Below, piece by piece: positions 1-6,615 of a stretch of 9,926 nucleotides of DNA. Position 1 is the first letter of the stretch, and each line of letters starts with the position of its first letter. Source of the stretch: Candidatus Aminicenantota bacterium (GTDB taxonomy: Bacteria; Acidobacteriota; Aminicenantia; UBA2199); the NCBI GenBank assembly GCA_030671465.1, contig DAOVIP010000037.1, forward strand, positions 1 to 9,926, in the 5' to 3' direction. The notes below the pieces were generated by a model. That model was not told the origin of the DNA and did no database searches. It saw only the letters and a program-made list of their open reading frames with translations. Position numbers and translations under genes: made by a program.

Positions 1-341
1 ATCTCCGGAACAATGAGTCCCGGTCCCCGGGATTTTTTTCCGGTATTGACCCGGTCGGCAAACCGGTAACAATCGAAATGAATAAAATAGGCGATTGATC
101 CCTCTCTTCCCTTTTGGGTTTTCGGTGAATATTCAAACTGATTCATCAGGGTGAAGGTAGGGCTGACGATTTCATTGGGATTGATCCCCAGAGAGCTGGC
201 AATGCCCTTGGTCATCAGGGTTTTTCCGGCTCCCAGCTCACCGATCAGGAGAACCAGTTCCTTTCCTCTTAATTGGAGGCCCAATTTTTTTCCGATATCA
301 AATGTATTATCCGGAGAAGGGGAATTGAGTTTTAAATTCAT
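1..341 (-). CDS. tsaE: TsaE, tRNA t6A biosynthesis ATPase (3' end cut by window edge)
   Basis: TsaE is the cytosolic P-loop ATPase that works with TsaB and TsaD to place threonylcarbamoyl on A37 of ANN-decoding tRNAs. The visible 113 residues carry the family signature in order: Walker A GELGAGKT (about residues 29-36) followed by LMTKGIA, a VSPTFTLMNQF segment matching the family's SPT(F/Y)TL motif, and HFDCYR matching HxDxYR. The start is the ATG at 339-341, chosen because the conserved N-terminal helix and strand follow directly. No shorter start would keep Walker A properly spaced. It begins 35 bp inside the end of the upstream nnr gene, so translation is probably coupled. The nnr-tsaE order is common in bacteria (yjeF-yjeE in E. 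coli). The roughly 20 residues after HxDxYR (containing GKKSRGPGL) do not resemble the usual acidic segment. The true C-terminus lies outside the window. Family assignment is firm. Confidence 0.93.
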   Translation of the reverse strand, partial: MNLKLNSPSPDNTFDIGKKLGLQLRGKELVLLIGELGAGKTLMTKGIASSLGINPNEIVSPTFTLMNQFEYSPKTQKGREGSIAYFIHFDCYRFADRVNTGKKSRGPGLIVPE

Positions 342-1872
342 CGAGGTTTATAAATGCCCGGGGAATGAAATTTAAAATATCCGTAGCGGTCAATCCTATC
401 TCACCGGTTTGCTTGGCTGCCAGGTCCGCGGCAAATCCGTGTAGAAACACTGCAGCCTGGAGTATGGTATCCTGGTCATAATGATTGTAGAACTGGGCGA
501 TCATCCCCGATATCAATCCGACAAGAACATCTCTGATGCCTGCGCTCGCCATTCCGGCATTGCCGGTTTCATTGATGAATACACGTCCCTGGGGGGTGGC
601 GATAACCGTATGATGTCCCTTCAATATCACAACTACATTATATTCTGCGGCGAATTCCCGGCTTAGCCGGATTCTGTTTTTCTGGATCTCCTTGATTGAA
701 ATACCGGTCAACCTGGAAAATTCACCCGGATGGGGGGTTAGAATAATCGGGAAGTCCCTTTTGACTTTTAAAAAATCTTTACCCATCTGGAAAATATTGA
801 TAGAATCAGCGTCCAGGATAATGGGAACCTTGGCATCTTGGATAAACCGGGTGGTCATGTCATAGGTTTGTTTGGTATTTCCCAGGCCGGGTCCCATCAG
901 GATACAGTTGAATTCATCCAATCTCTTGATGATGTCATCCAGCTTTTTATACAGTAATGTCATTATTTCGGGATGGGCCTGTACGGCCAGGGTCCGATTT
1001 TGCTCATCGGTGGCGATGGTACACAGCCCGGCTCCGGCTCTGAGGATGGCATAGGAGCTCAATATTCCGGCACCGGGTTTTTCCAGGGAACCGGATATGT
1101 TCAGGCAGTGACCGTAATGTCCTTTGTGAGAATCAATTTCTCTGGTTTTGAGCAATGCCCTGAAATCTGCTGGTTGAATCAATTGGATATAATATTTTTC
1201 ATTTTCCAGTAGGGAACGGGGAATCCCGATATCCACAATCTCCAGATTGCCGCAGTGCTTGTTCCCATCCGGATAGAAATGGGATATTTTGGGGCACAGG
1301 AAGGTTACCGTATGAGCGGCCCGAATATGATCACTCTGATCGGGAAGAAAATTTTCTGACAGACCGGAAGGAACATCAATTGAAACGGTTTTGAATCCGG
1401 ATTCGTTGACCAGGCGGATCAGCGGGGAATAAAAATCATCGTTAATTGGTTGATTGATACCGGTCCCGAAAATGGAATCGATGATAAATGTATCTTGTGG
1501 ATTGTATTGTTCAAGCCGTTTTCGGAGATCATCAGCTGTTTTCAGTATCAGAAATGTGAGGTTTAAATTTTTGATGATCTGAAAATTTGTTTTGGGATCT
1601 GGATTCAATTGACCGGGAGCGGAAAGCAGAATAAACTCCACTCCATAGCCCTTTTGCCACAGTATTCGCCCACAGGCGATCCCATCCCCCCCGTTGTTGC
1701 CCTTTCCGACAATGATCAGGGCATTTTTATATTCGGGTTGGGGAAAGGCTCTGGCAATCACCCGGGCGGCTGCTTGTGAGGCATTTTCCATTAAAACGAT
1801 TGATGGTATTCCAATCTCATGGATGGCCCGGGTATCCAGCTCCTTCATCCATTCGGCATATAATATCTTCAT
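307..1872 (-). CDS. nnr: Bifunctional NAD(P)H-hydrate repair enzyme Nnr (epimerase + ADP/ATP-dependent dehydratase)
   Basis: This 521-residue protein has the usual length and order of the YjeF fusion. An N-terminal NAD(P)HX epimerase domain (about 1-225) interconverts R- and S-hydrates. A C-terminal ribokinase-like dehydratase (about 235-510) restores NAD(P)H at the expense of ADP or ATP. Epimerase motifs seen: LMENAS (27-32), GKGNNGGDG (56-64), DSIFGTG (132-138) and SIDVPSG (164-170). Dehydratase motifs seen: KGHYG (250-254), GPGLG (327-331), DADSIN (354-359), TPHPGE (379-384), LKGHHT (417-422) and ETGNAGMAS (435-443). The expected GGxGD catalytic/anion-hole motif reads AGIRD (444-448): the Asp is kept but the Gly before it is Arg. 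The ATG overlaps the upstream stop as ATGA, and no strong Shine-Dalgarno precedes it, so coupling is likely. The epimerase should be active. Whether the dehydratase is fully active is open. Confidence 0.95.
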   Translation of the reverse strand: MKILYAEWMKELDTRAIHEIGIPSIVLMENASQAAARVIARAFPQPEYKNALIIVGKGNNGGDGIACGRILWQKGYGVEFILLSAPGQLNPDPKTNFQIIKNLNLTFLILKTADDLRKRLEQYNPQDTFIIDSIFGTGINQPINDDFYSPLIRLVNESGFKTVSIDVPSGLSENFLPDQSDHIRAAHTVTFLCPKISHFYPDGNKHCGNLEIVDIGIPRSLLENEKYYIQLIQPADFRALLKTREIDSHKGHYGHCLNISGSLEKPGAGILSSYAILRAGAGLCTIATDEQNRTLAVQAHPEIMTLLYKKLDDIIKRLDEFNCILMGPGLGNTKQTYDMTTRFIQDAKVPIILDADSINIFQMGKDFLKVKRDFPIILTPHPGEFSRLTGISIKEIQKNRIRLSREFAAEYNVVVILKGHHTVIATPQGRVFINETGNAGMASAGIRDVLVGLISGMIAQFYNHYDQDTILQAAVFLHGFAADLAAKQTGEIGLTATDILNFIPRAFINLDEFKTQFPFSG

Positions 1873-4112
1873 TTGGATTTCTTCTTGGTTTTTGGCTTTT
1901 TCTCTTTTTGAACAATCTCATCCAGTTTTGAAGCCAGGATTCCCCCAAAGCCGCCATTGTCTTTATAGGCAATTTCTTTTTCCCTCTTTCCCTTTTTCTT
2001 GGTGTCCCTTTTATCCAGCACTTTTTCCTTCAATTCTTCCAGCTTGATTTCGCTTTTGATCTCATCAATATCCATCTGGTCATCTTTGGATTTTTTATCA
2101 ATTTTCTTTTTGGATAGGAGTGGCTTTTCGATATCGATCTTTTTCTTGTATTTTCTGGGATGATCCTTTTTTCCGCTGGGTCTTTTTTCCGAATCCAAAC
2201 CAGATAAATGATCAGCCGGGGCTGCCTTGGATCTGAAGGCGGCTGGGGATTTTTTCCTTATATCGTCGCGATGGTATTCGCTTTCTGGTTTTCTCCAGGA
2301 TTCCCTGCCTTTTGGTTCTGTTCTATCCCGGATTTCCCGTATTTTTTTCTTCTCCTTCTCTTCCTTCAGTTTTTCCTTCATCCACATTTCCTGTTCTCTC
2401 TTCTGCCGGTGTTCTTCTCGCTTCAGTCTGATTTCTTCCTGGCTTTTCTGATCCTCTTTCATTTTTTCCTGTCTGACCACTTCGCGTTTTCTCTGGGCTT
2501 CTTCAATTAAAATCTCACGTCTCTGGCGCTCCTCCTCTTCGATTTCAATAACCGCATCTGAATCCAGATAAAAGATGTCCACGATTTTTTCCGATTGAAT
2601 GAATTCCGGATTGCTCAGGATAACCTCTTCGACAAGTTTCAGGTTTATGGGATAAATCAAATCCAGAATATGGTAAAGCCTGAGAATGTGAATTTCATAA
2701 TTTTTTTCCTTGTGGCCGAAGTCAAGGAATATTTTATGGATCAATTTATTCAAAGTTGTGATATTTCTGTACTCATCTACCTTCAATTCTATGGTATTGA
2801 AAACATCGGATTCCAGAAACAATGACTTGTTTGCAAAAACCGGTGAGGCAATTTTTTCTTCGGTTGCCTGAAAGGTTTTATTCACAGGCGAATAGGTGAT
2901 ATTGTTGGCGATGGTTCCCTTTTTGGTTGTCCGAATATTAAATTGGAATTTATCCTCACCTATTTGCTCAAATGACAGGTTCATTCCCTGGAGTGCTTTG
3001 TAACTGTCATATACTTCTTTGAATCCCAGAATCAGATTTACATCATGGTAATAATAAAGGAGGTGGGATTTTTTTGTCTGGGAATCCAACACCTCTATCT
3101 CTATGGAATCTCCGAAGTGGTAAATACCGGATTTCAATTTCAATGCCCCTGAATAGATTTCTCTCTGGGTCAGGTAGTGTTTATTGCTGTCATTATCAAA
3201 AACATGATCTTCAAATTTTTTTCTTCTCTGGCTCAGGTTCTTCTTGTTCTCGAAGGATACCGTTCCTACCAATGGATTCTCTTCACTGACAACAGAATTT
3301 TTTTTCAAATAATATATGACTGAAATGAGATTCCATTTTCCCCAGCCCTTTGATGAGGTTTGCTGAAAATCGATTTTATAATCCTGTTTCATGCGGAAAT
3401 TCAGGGCGAAGCAATAGGAATCGAATTCCGGATCGACCGTTTTTATGTTCAAAAAATGTTCCACCAAAAATTCCGTACTTTCGGATTTTTTACTTTCTTT
3501 TAAAAAATCTTTTACCTTGTTGAATACCTCAGGCTTTATGTCAATCATGTTTTTAGAAAGCAGAATTTTTTCACAAATCAGGGATATGTCATTTTCTTTA
3601 TGAATGGCGGTCCGCACTTTTTTCTTCAGGACCATGAAGTCTTTTTTAACCAGGGGATCCTGTGTTTTCCTGGGGTCCAATTCTGCCTCCAGATGTTCAA
3701 CTTTTTCACAGGGTTTGCTCTGTTTGTGGGGCAATAGAAGTTCGATTTTTTGTCTTTGCAGATAATCGGTGTACTTTTTGAAATCTGAGGTCCCTTCATA
3801 GCACAGTTTGATCTCCTCAATTCCAAAACGGTTCCATACCGCGGATATTTTTAAAACCACACCTCGGTCCATTTCAATGCATTTTTTTGAACCAATGGGG
3901 ATTTTACCCGGATATTCTTTATATATCAGATCACCTACCTGGTATTCACAGTTGGGATTATATATTTTGACGATATTTTCTCTTTTGTCCCGAGTTTTAT
4001 ATAGGGCAAGTTTATGGACAGCCTCATCCATTTCAACCGGTTTTAATTTACCCTTTAAAAAATCTCTGATAAAATCAATATCATTTTTTTCAATGTTTAG
4101 ATTTACGTCCAC
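1869..4112 (-). CDS. Uncharacterised Lys/Glu-rich protein with charged coiled-coil and basic tail
   Basis: I do not recognise this 747-residue protein. It has no signal peptide, membrane segment, P-loop or obvious catalytic motif, so it is probably cytosolic. Layout, numbered from the GTG at 4112: a short acidic/helical N-terminus; a compact beta-rich stretch at about 48-128 with CEYQVGDLIYKEYPGK and RGVVLKI, which faintly recalls small SH3-like barrels of nucleic-acid-associated proteins; a large mixed alpha/beta region to about 515; a nearly continuous charged helix at about 522-598 rich in E, K, R and Q, very likely coiled coil; a Lys-rich disordered stretch; and, near the end, a separate GGFGGILASKLDEI motif (720-733) before a KKKSK terminus. 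The GTG start is preferred over an in-frame GTG at 4133 because AAGGAG sits 6 nt upstream of it. It lies 21 bp after arcC and overlaps nnr by 4 bp. An RNA- or ribosome-associated role is possible but is only inference from composition. Confidence 0.85.
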   Translation of the reverse strand: MDVNLNIEKNDIDFIRDFLKGKLKPVEMDEAVHKLALYKTRDKRENIVKIYNPNCEYQVGDLIYKEYPGKIPIGSKKCIEMDRGVVLKISAVWNRFGIEEIKLCYEGTSDFKKYTDYLQRQKIELLLPHKQSKPCEKVEHLEAELDPRKTQDPLVKKDFMVLKKKVRTAIHKENDISLICEKILLSKNMIDIKPEVFNKVKDFLKESKKSESTEFLVEHFLNIKTVDPEFDSYCFALNFRMKQDYKIDFQQTSSKGWGKWNLISVIYYLKKNSVVSEENPLVGTVSFENKKNLSQRRKKFEDHVFDNDSNKHYLTQREIYSGALKLKSGIYHFGDSIEIEVLDSQTKKSHLLYYYHDVNLILGFKEVYDSYKALQGMNLSFEQIGEDKFQFNIRTTKKGTIANNITYSPVNKTFQATEEKIASPVFANKSLFLESDVFNTIELKVDEYRNITTLNKLIHKIFLDFGHKEKNYEIHILRLYHILDLIYPINLKLVEEVILSNPEFIQSEKIVDIFYLDSDAVIEIEEEERQRREILIEEAQRKREVVRQEKMKEDQKSQEEIRLKREEHRQKREQEMWMKEKLKEEKEKKKIREIRDRTEPKGRESWRKPESEYHRDDIRKKSPAAFRSKAAPADHLSGLDSEKRPSGKKDHPRKYKKKIDIEKPLLSKKKIDKKSKDDQMDIDEIKSEIKLEELKEKVLDKRDTKKKGKREKEIAYKDNGGFGGILASKLDEIVQKEKKPKTKKKSK

Positions 4113-4118
4113 ATTATA

Positions 4119-4124
4119 CTCCTT
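4119..4124 (-). promoter_or_regulatory. Shine-Dalgarno of the Lys/Glu-rich protein gene
   Basis: AAGGAG on the minus strand, 6 nt before the GTG at 4110-4112. It lies inside the reading frame of the longer candidate start (GTG at 4133), so it decides in favour of the shorter protein. Confidence 0.75.
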
Positions 4125-4133
4125 ACATTGCAC

Positions 4134-5081
4134 CTAAGCCTGTACAATTCTGGTGCCTGATCGGCCAATTAATGCTGCTTTTAACTTTTCTGTCGTAGTG
4201 ATGATGACTTCTTTGCCTCCTCCTTTGATATAATCGATAGCAGCCTGAATTTTGGGTCCCATTGAACCAGGCGGGAATTGACCCGCATTCAGCATTCTGG
4301 TTGCTTCATGAATATCCATAGTTCTAATGGGTTCCTGGTTTTCTTCTCCGAAGTTCCTGAATACCCGGTCTACCCCGGTTAGAATGATGAACAGATCAAC
4401 CCCGGCCTCCCTGGCGATAAGGGACGAGGCATGGTCTTTGTCAATAACCGCCTCCACGCCGTCAATATACCCCATCGAATTGATATAGACGGGGATACCG
4501 CCCCCTCCCGCTGCGATGACCACGATACCGTTTTCAACCATGGTTCGAATGGATTTTTTGGGAACGATATCAATTGGCTTGGGAGAGGAGACAACCCTTC
4601 TAAACCCCTTGCCTGCATCTTCTACCATTTCCCACTTGTGCTCTTTGATGAGCTGCTGGGCTCTGAAGGAATTATAAAAGGGGCCAATTGGTTTCGAGGC
4701 TTTTTCAAATGCCTTATCCTCTTTGGAAACAATGACCTGGGTCAGAATGGAAACCACCTCTTTGTCAATGGAATGCTTTCTCAGTTCATTCAGTATGGCC
4801 TTTTCCAGCAGGTATCCCATACTGCCTTCGGTCATGGCATCACAAACATCAATTGGAAAAGGGGGGATGATATTGGAAGCCGATTCCATCTGAATCAGGA
4901 TATTACCCACCTGAGGTCCGTTTCCGTGCACGATAATGAGTTCGTATCCCTTGTTGATGATATTGACCATCAGTCTGGCTGCTTTTTTGGCATTCCGATA
5001 CTGCTCTCTGGCACTGCCCCTGCTATGGGCAGGAAGCATGACATTACCGCCAAAAGCAATTAAAGCCAGTTTGTTTTTCAA
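4134..5081 (-). CDS. arcC: Carbamate kinase
   Basis: Carbamate kinase transfers phosphate between carbamoyl phosphate and ADP. In fermenters it usually runs towards ATP, NH3 and CO2; elsewhere it can make carbamoyl phosphate. The 315-residue length is typical. Amino-acid-kinase family motifs: AFGGN (9-13), HGNGPQVGN (52-60), PIDVCDAM (76-83), RRVVSSPKP (161-169), AAGGGGIPV (190-198), VEAVIDKDHAS (209-219), ILTGVD (233-238) and PPGSMGPK (270-277). Lysines expected at the active site are present at K130, K215 and K277. The start codon is TTG (5079-5081), 7 nt after AAGGAG. An ATG 7 nt upstream is out of frame and touches the Shine-Dalgarno. No arginine deiminase or ornithine carbamoyltransferase gene lies nearby, so the carbamoyl-phosphate source is not shown here. 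It sits 55 bp downstream of the cpgS-like gene, which suggests a joint role. Function is confident; direction of use in the cell is not. Confidence 0.96.
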   Translation of the reverse strand: MKNKLALIAFGGNVMLPAHSRGSAREQYRNAKKAARLMVNIINKGYELIIVHGNGPQVGNILIQMESASNIIPPFPIDVCDAMTEGSMGYLLEKAILNELRKHSIDKEVVSILTQVIVSKEDKAFEKASKPIGPFYNSFRAQQLIKEHKWEMVEDAGKGFRRVVSSPKPIDIVPKKSIRTMVENGIVVIAAGGGGIPVYINSMGYIDGVEAVIDKDHASSLIAREAGVDLFIILTGVDRVFRNFGEENQEPIRTMDIHEATRMLNAGQFPPGSMGPKIQAAIDYIKGGGKEVIITTTEKLKAALIGRSGTRIVQA

Positions 5082-5088
5082 TATCCAT

Positions 5089-5094
5089 CTCCTT
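5089..5094 (-). promoter_or_regulatory. Shine-Dalgarno of arcC, fixes the TTG start
   Basis: AAGGAG on the minus strand, 7 nt before TTG at 5079-5081. The ATG at 5086-5088 directly abuts this element, is out of frame and hits an early stop, so TTG is the start. Confidence 0.75.
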
Positions 5095-5136
5095 ATTAAA
5101 TACCCAAGAAAAAATTTCTCAGCGGGAATATTCAGA

Positions 5137-6450
5137 TTATTTGTTAAATTTCTTATATAGAATTTCTTTTAAGTTCGGGGTACCTATCTCATCCAGTTCA
5201 TAGGTAACCCGTACTGTGGGTTTCTTGAACTGTACAATACGGCCCAGGTCAATCGGTGTGGCAATGATAACCAGATCCGCTTCCACTTTGTGAATGGTGG
5301 CTTCAAGATCTTGCATTTGCTGGCTGTCGTAACCCATGGCCGGGAGTAAGGGGCCAATTTCAGGGTATTTTACAAAAGTATCGGCAATGGATCCGACTGC
5401 AAAAGGCCGCGGGTCAATCAGTTCAGCTGCCCCGTATTTATAGGCAGCCATGATCCCGGCTCCGTATTTCATTTCCCCGTGGGTGAGGGTTGGGCCGTCC
5501 TCTATGACCAGCACTCTCTTTCCTCTGATCTTTTCGCTCTGATTAACGAATACTGGTGAGGCTGCATCCACAACAACAGCTTCGGGATTGTGATTGCGAA
5601 TATTTTCTCTGATGGTAAGGATATTATTCAAATCGGCGGTGTCGATTTTATTGATTACAATGACATCTGCCCGCTTGAAATTCACTTCGCCCGGATAATA
5701 AGACAGTTCATGTCCCGGTCGATGGGGATCAACCACCACGATTTCCAGGTCGGGTTTATAAAAGGGGGAATCATTATTCCCGCCATCCCAGAGGATAATA
5801 TCAGCGACCTGTTCGGCCTCTATGAGTATTGCTTCATAGTCAACCCCGGCAAAAACAATGATGCCTTTTTCAATATGGGGCTCGTATTCTTCCATTTCTT
5901 CGATGGTGCAATTGTGTTTTTTCAGATCTGCAACGGTTTCGAATTTTTGAACTTTTTGCTTGACCAGATCTCCATAAGGCATGGGGTGCCTGATAGCGGC
6001 CACCCGGTATCCCATTTCCTGCAGTATGGCGCCAACTTTTCGGGTGGTCTGGCTTTTTCCGCATCCGGTTCTGACTGCACAGACCGAAACCACCGGCTTG
6101 GTACTTTTTATCATGGTTTCCTCAGATCCCAACAAAACAAAATTGGATCTGCCTTTATTCACATCCGCCGCTTTATTCATAATATAGGAATAGGAAACAT
6201 CACTGTAGGAGAAATAAACGTCCTGAATATCAAATTTTTCAATCAATTCAAACAATTCAGATTCCGGATAAATATCAATACCCTCTGGATATAATTCCCC
6301 GGCCAGTTCTTTTGGATATTTTCTTCCTTCAATATTGGGAATTTGAGTCGCTGTAAAGGCGACAACCTTAATTTCTGTGTTTTTCCTGAAATAGGTGTTG
6401 AAATTATGAAAGTCACGTCCGGCTGCACCCATTATCAAGGCGTTACGCAT
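5137..6450 (-). CDS. cpgS: Cyclic 2,3-diphosphoglycerate synthetase-like P-loop NTPase
   Basis: This 437-residue protein resembles cyclic 2,3-diphosphoglycerate synthetase and its bacterial homologues, often annotated as predicted GTPases. The archaeal enzyme closes 2,3-diphosphoglycerate into a cyclic pyrophosphate with ATP. In bacteria the substrate is not established. An N-terminal Rossmann-like domain (about 1-110) contains IMGAAGRDFHNFN. The P-loop domain follows: Walker A VRTGCGKS (126-133), then TTRKVG, IRHPMPYGDL (153-162), a DGGNND element (222-227) and NKID (267-270), which fits guanine-type NKxD recognition. A late EDGPTLTHGEMKYGAG segment (317-332) is probably catalytic or substrate-binding. 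No signal peptide is seen. The ATG at 6448-6450 follows AGGAGG (6456-6461) by 5 nt. It is the first gene of the leftward operon and lies directly before arcC. Family placement is good. The symbol follows the archaeal enzyme and should not be read as proof of that reaction. Confidence 0.82.
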   Translation of the reverse strand: MRNALIMGAAGRDFHNFNTYFRKNTEIKVVAFTATQIPNIEGRKYPKELAGELYPEGIDIYPESELFELIEKFDIQDVYFSYSDVSYSYIMNKAADVNKGRSNFVLLGSEETMIKSTKPVVSVCAVRTGCGKSQTTRKVGAILQEMGYRVAAIRHPMPYGDLVKQKVQKFETVADLKKHNCTIEEMEEYEPHIEKGIIVFAGVDYEAILIEAEQVADIILWDGGNNDSPFYKPDLEIVVVDPHRPGHELSYYPGEVNFKRADVIVINKIDTADLNNILTIRENIRNHNPEAVVVDAASPVFVNQSEKIRGKRVLVIEDGPTLTHGEMKYGAGIMAAYKYGAAELIDPRPFAVGSIADTFVKYPEIGPLLPAMGYDSQQMQDLEATIHKVEADLVIIATPIDLGRIVQFKKPTVRVTYELDEIGTPNLKEILYKKFNK

Positions 6451-6455
6451 GTTTT

Positions 6456-6461
6456 CCTCCT
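6456..6461 (-). promoter_or_regulatory. Shine-Dalgarno of the cpgS-like gene
   Basis: AGGAGG on the minus strand, 5 nt before the ATG at 6448-6450. This is a full-strength anti-16S match and supports the chosen start. Confidence 0.75.
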
Positions 6462-6488
6462 GTTATGGTTAAAAAGAACTTTTGATCG

Positions 6489-6525
6489 TAAGTCATGAGT
6501 ATAATCGATATGGGGCCTTAAGTCA
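6489..6525. repeat. Heptamer direct repeat TAAGTCA, possible operator
   Basis: TAAGTCA occurs at 6489-6495 and again at 6519-6525, a start-to-start distance of 30 bp (close to three helical turns). The right copy overlaps the -35 box of the leftward promoter and the left copy covers its predicted start point. Such phasing suits a transcription factor pair, but seven bases can recur by chance. Confidence 0.3.
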
Positions 6526-6526
6526 A
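6498..6526 (-). promoter_or_regulatory. Sigma70-type promoter for the leftward operon
   Basis: On the minus strand the -35 box is TTGACT (6521-6526) and the -10 box is TATACT (6498-6503), separated by 17 nt. Each box differs from consensus at one base. Transcription would start near 6491, giving a leader of about 40 nt before the cpgS-like ATG, with no room for a riboswitch. Confidence 0.7.
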
Positions 6527-6568
6527 ATCATTTTTGCTTTTTTGGCAGTGGTGATCGGTATTAACCTG

Positions 6569-6597
6569 TTGGCAGATTTTGATGGTTGAGGTATAAT
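6569..6597 (+). promoter_or_regulatory. Sigma70-type promoter for the M28 peptidase gene
   Basis: The -35 box TTGGCA (6569-6574) and a perfect -10 box TATAAT (6592-6597) are 17 nt apart. A start point near 6604 would leave only about 12 nt before the ATG at 6616, with the Shine-Dalgarno at the extreme 5' end. The -35 boxes of this promoter and the leftward one are about 42 bp apart. Confidence 0.65.
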
Positions 6598-6604
6598 CAT
6601 ATCT

Positions 6605-6609
6605 GGAGG
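6605..6609 (+). promoter_or_regulatory. Shine-Dalgarno of the M28 peptidase gene
   Basis: GGAGG, 6 nt before the ATG at 6616-6618. It places the start there rather than at the in-frame TTG at 6586, which lies upstream of the -10 box. Confidence 0.75.
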
Positions 6610-6615
6610 CAGTTA

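Noticed and set aside
2208..2510. Plus-strand ORFs rich in Phe and Ser over a pyrimidine-rich stretch
   Set aside because: They are the antisense of the Glu/Lys-rich coiled-coil coding region. The T/C bias follows from GAA/AAG codons on the other strand, and there is no ribosome binding site or family resemblance.
4113..4133. GTG at 4133 as the start of the Lys/Glu-rich protein
   Set aside because: It abuts the arcC stop and has no Shine-Dalgarno at proper distance, whereas the AAGGAG inside it serves the GTG at 4112.
4431..5063. Plus-strand open frame of 210 codons opposite arcC
   Set aside because: It is antisense to a fully motif-supported carbamate kinase and has no independent evidence.
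5590..6294. Plus-strand open frame of 234 codons opposite the cpgS-like gene
   Set aside because: The minus-strand frame carries clear P-loop and NKxD motifs. The plus-strand translation shows no recognisable motif.
6586..6615. Upstream TTG start extending the M28 peptidase by 10 residues
   Set aside because: It lies upstream of the -10 box of the likely promoter and lacks a Shine-Dalgarno, and the signal peptide begins cleanly at the ATG at 6616.
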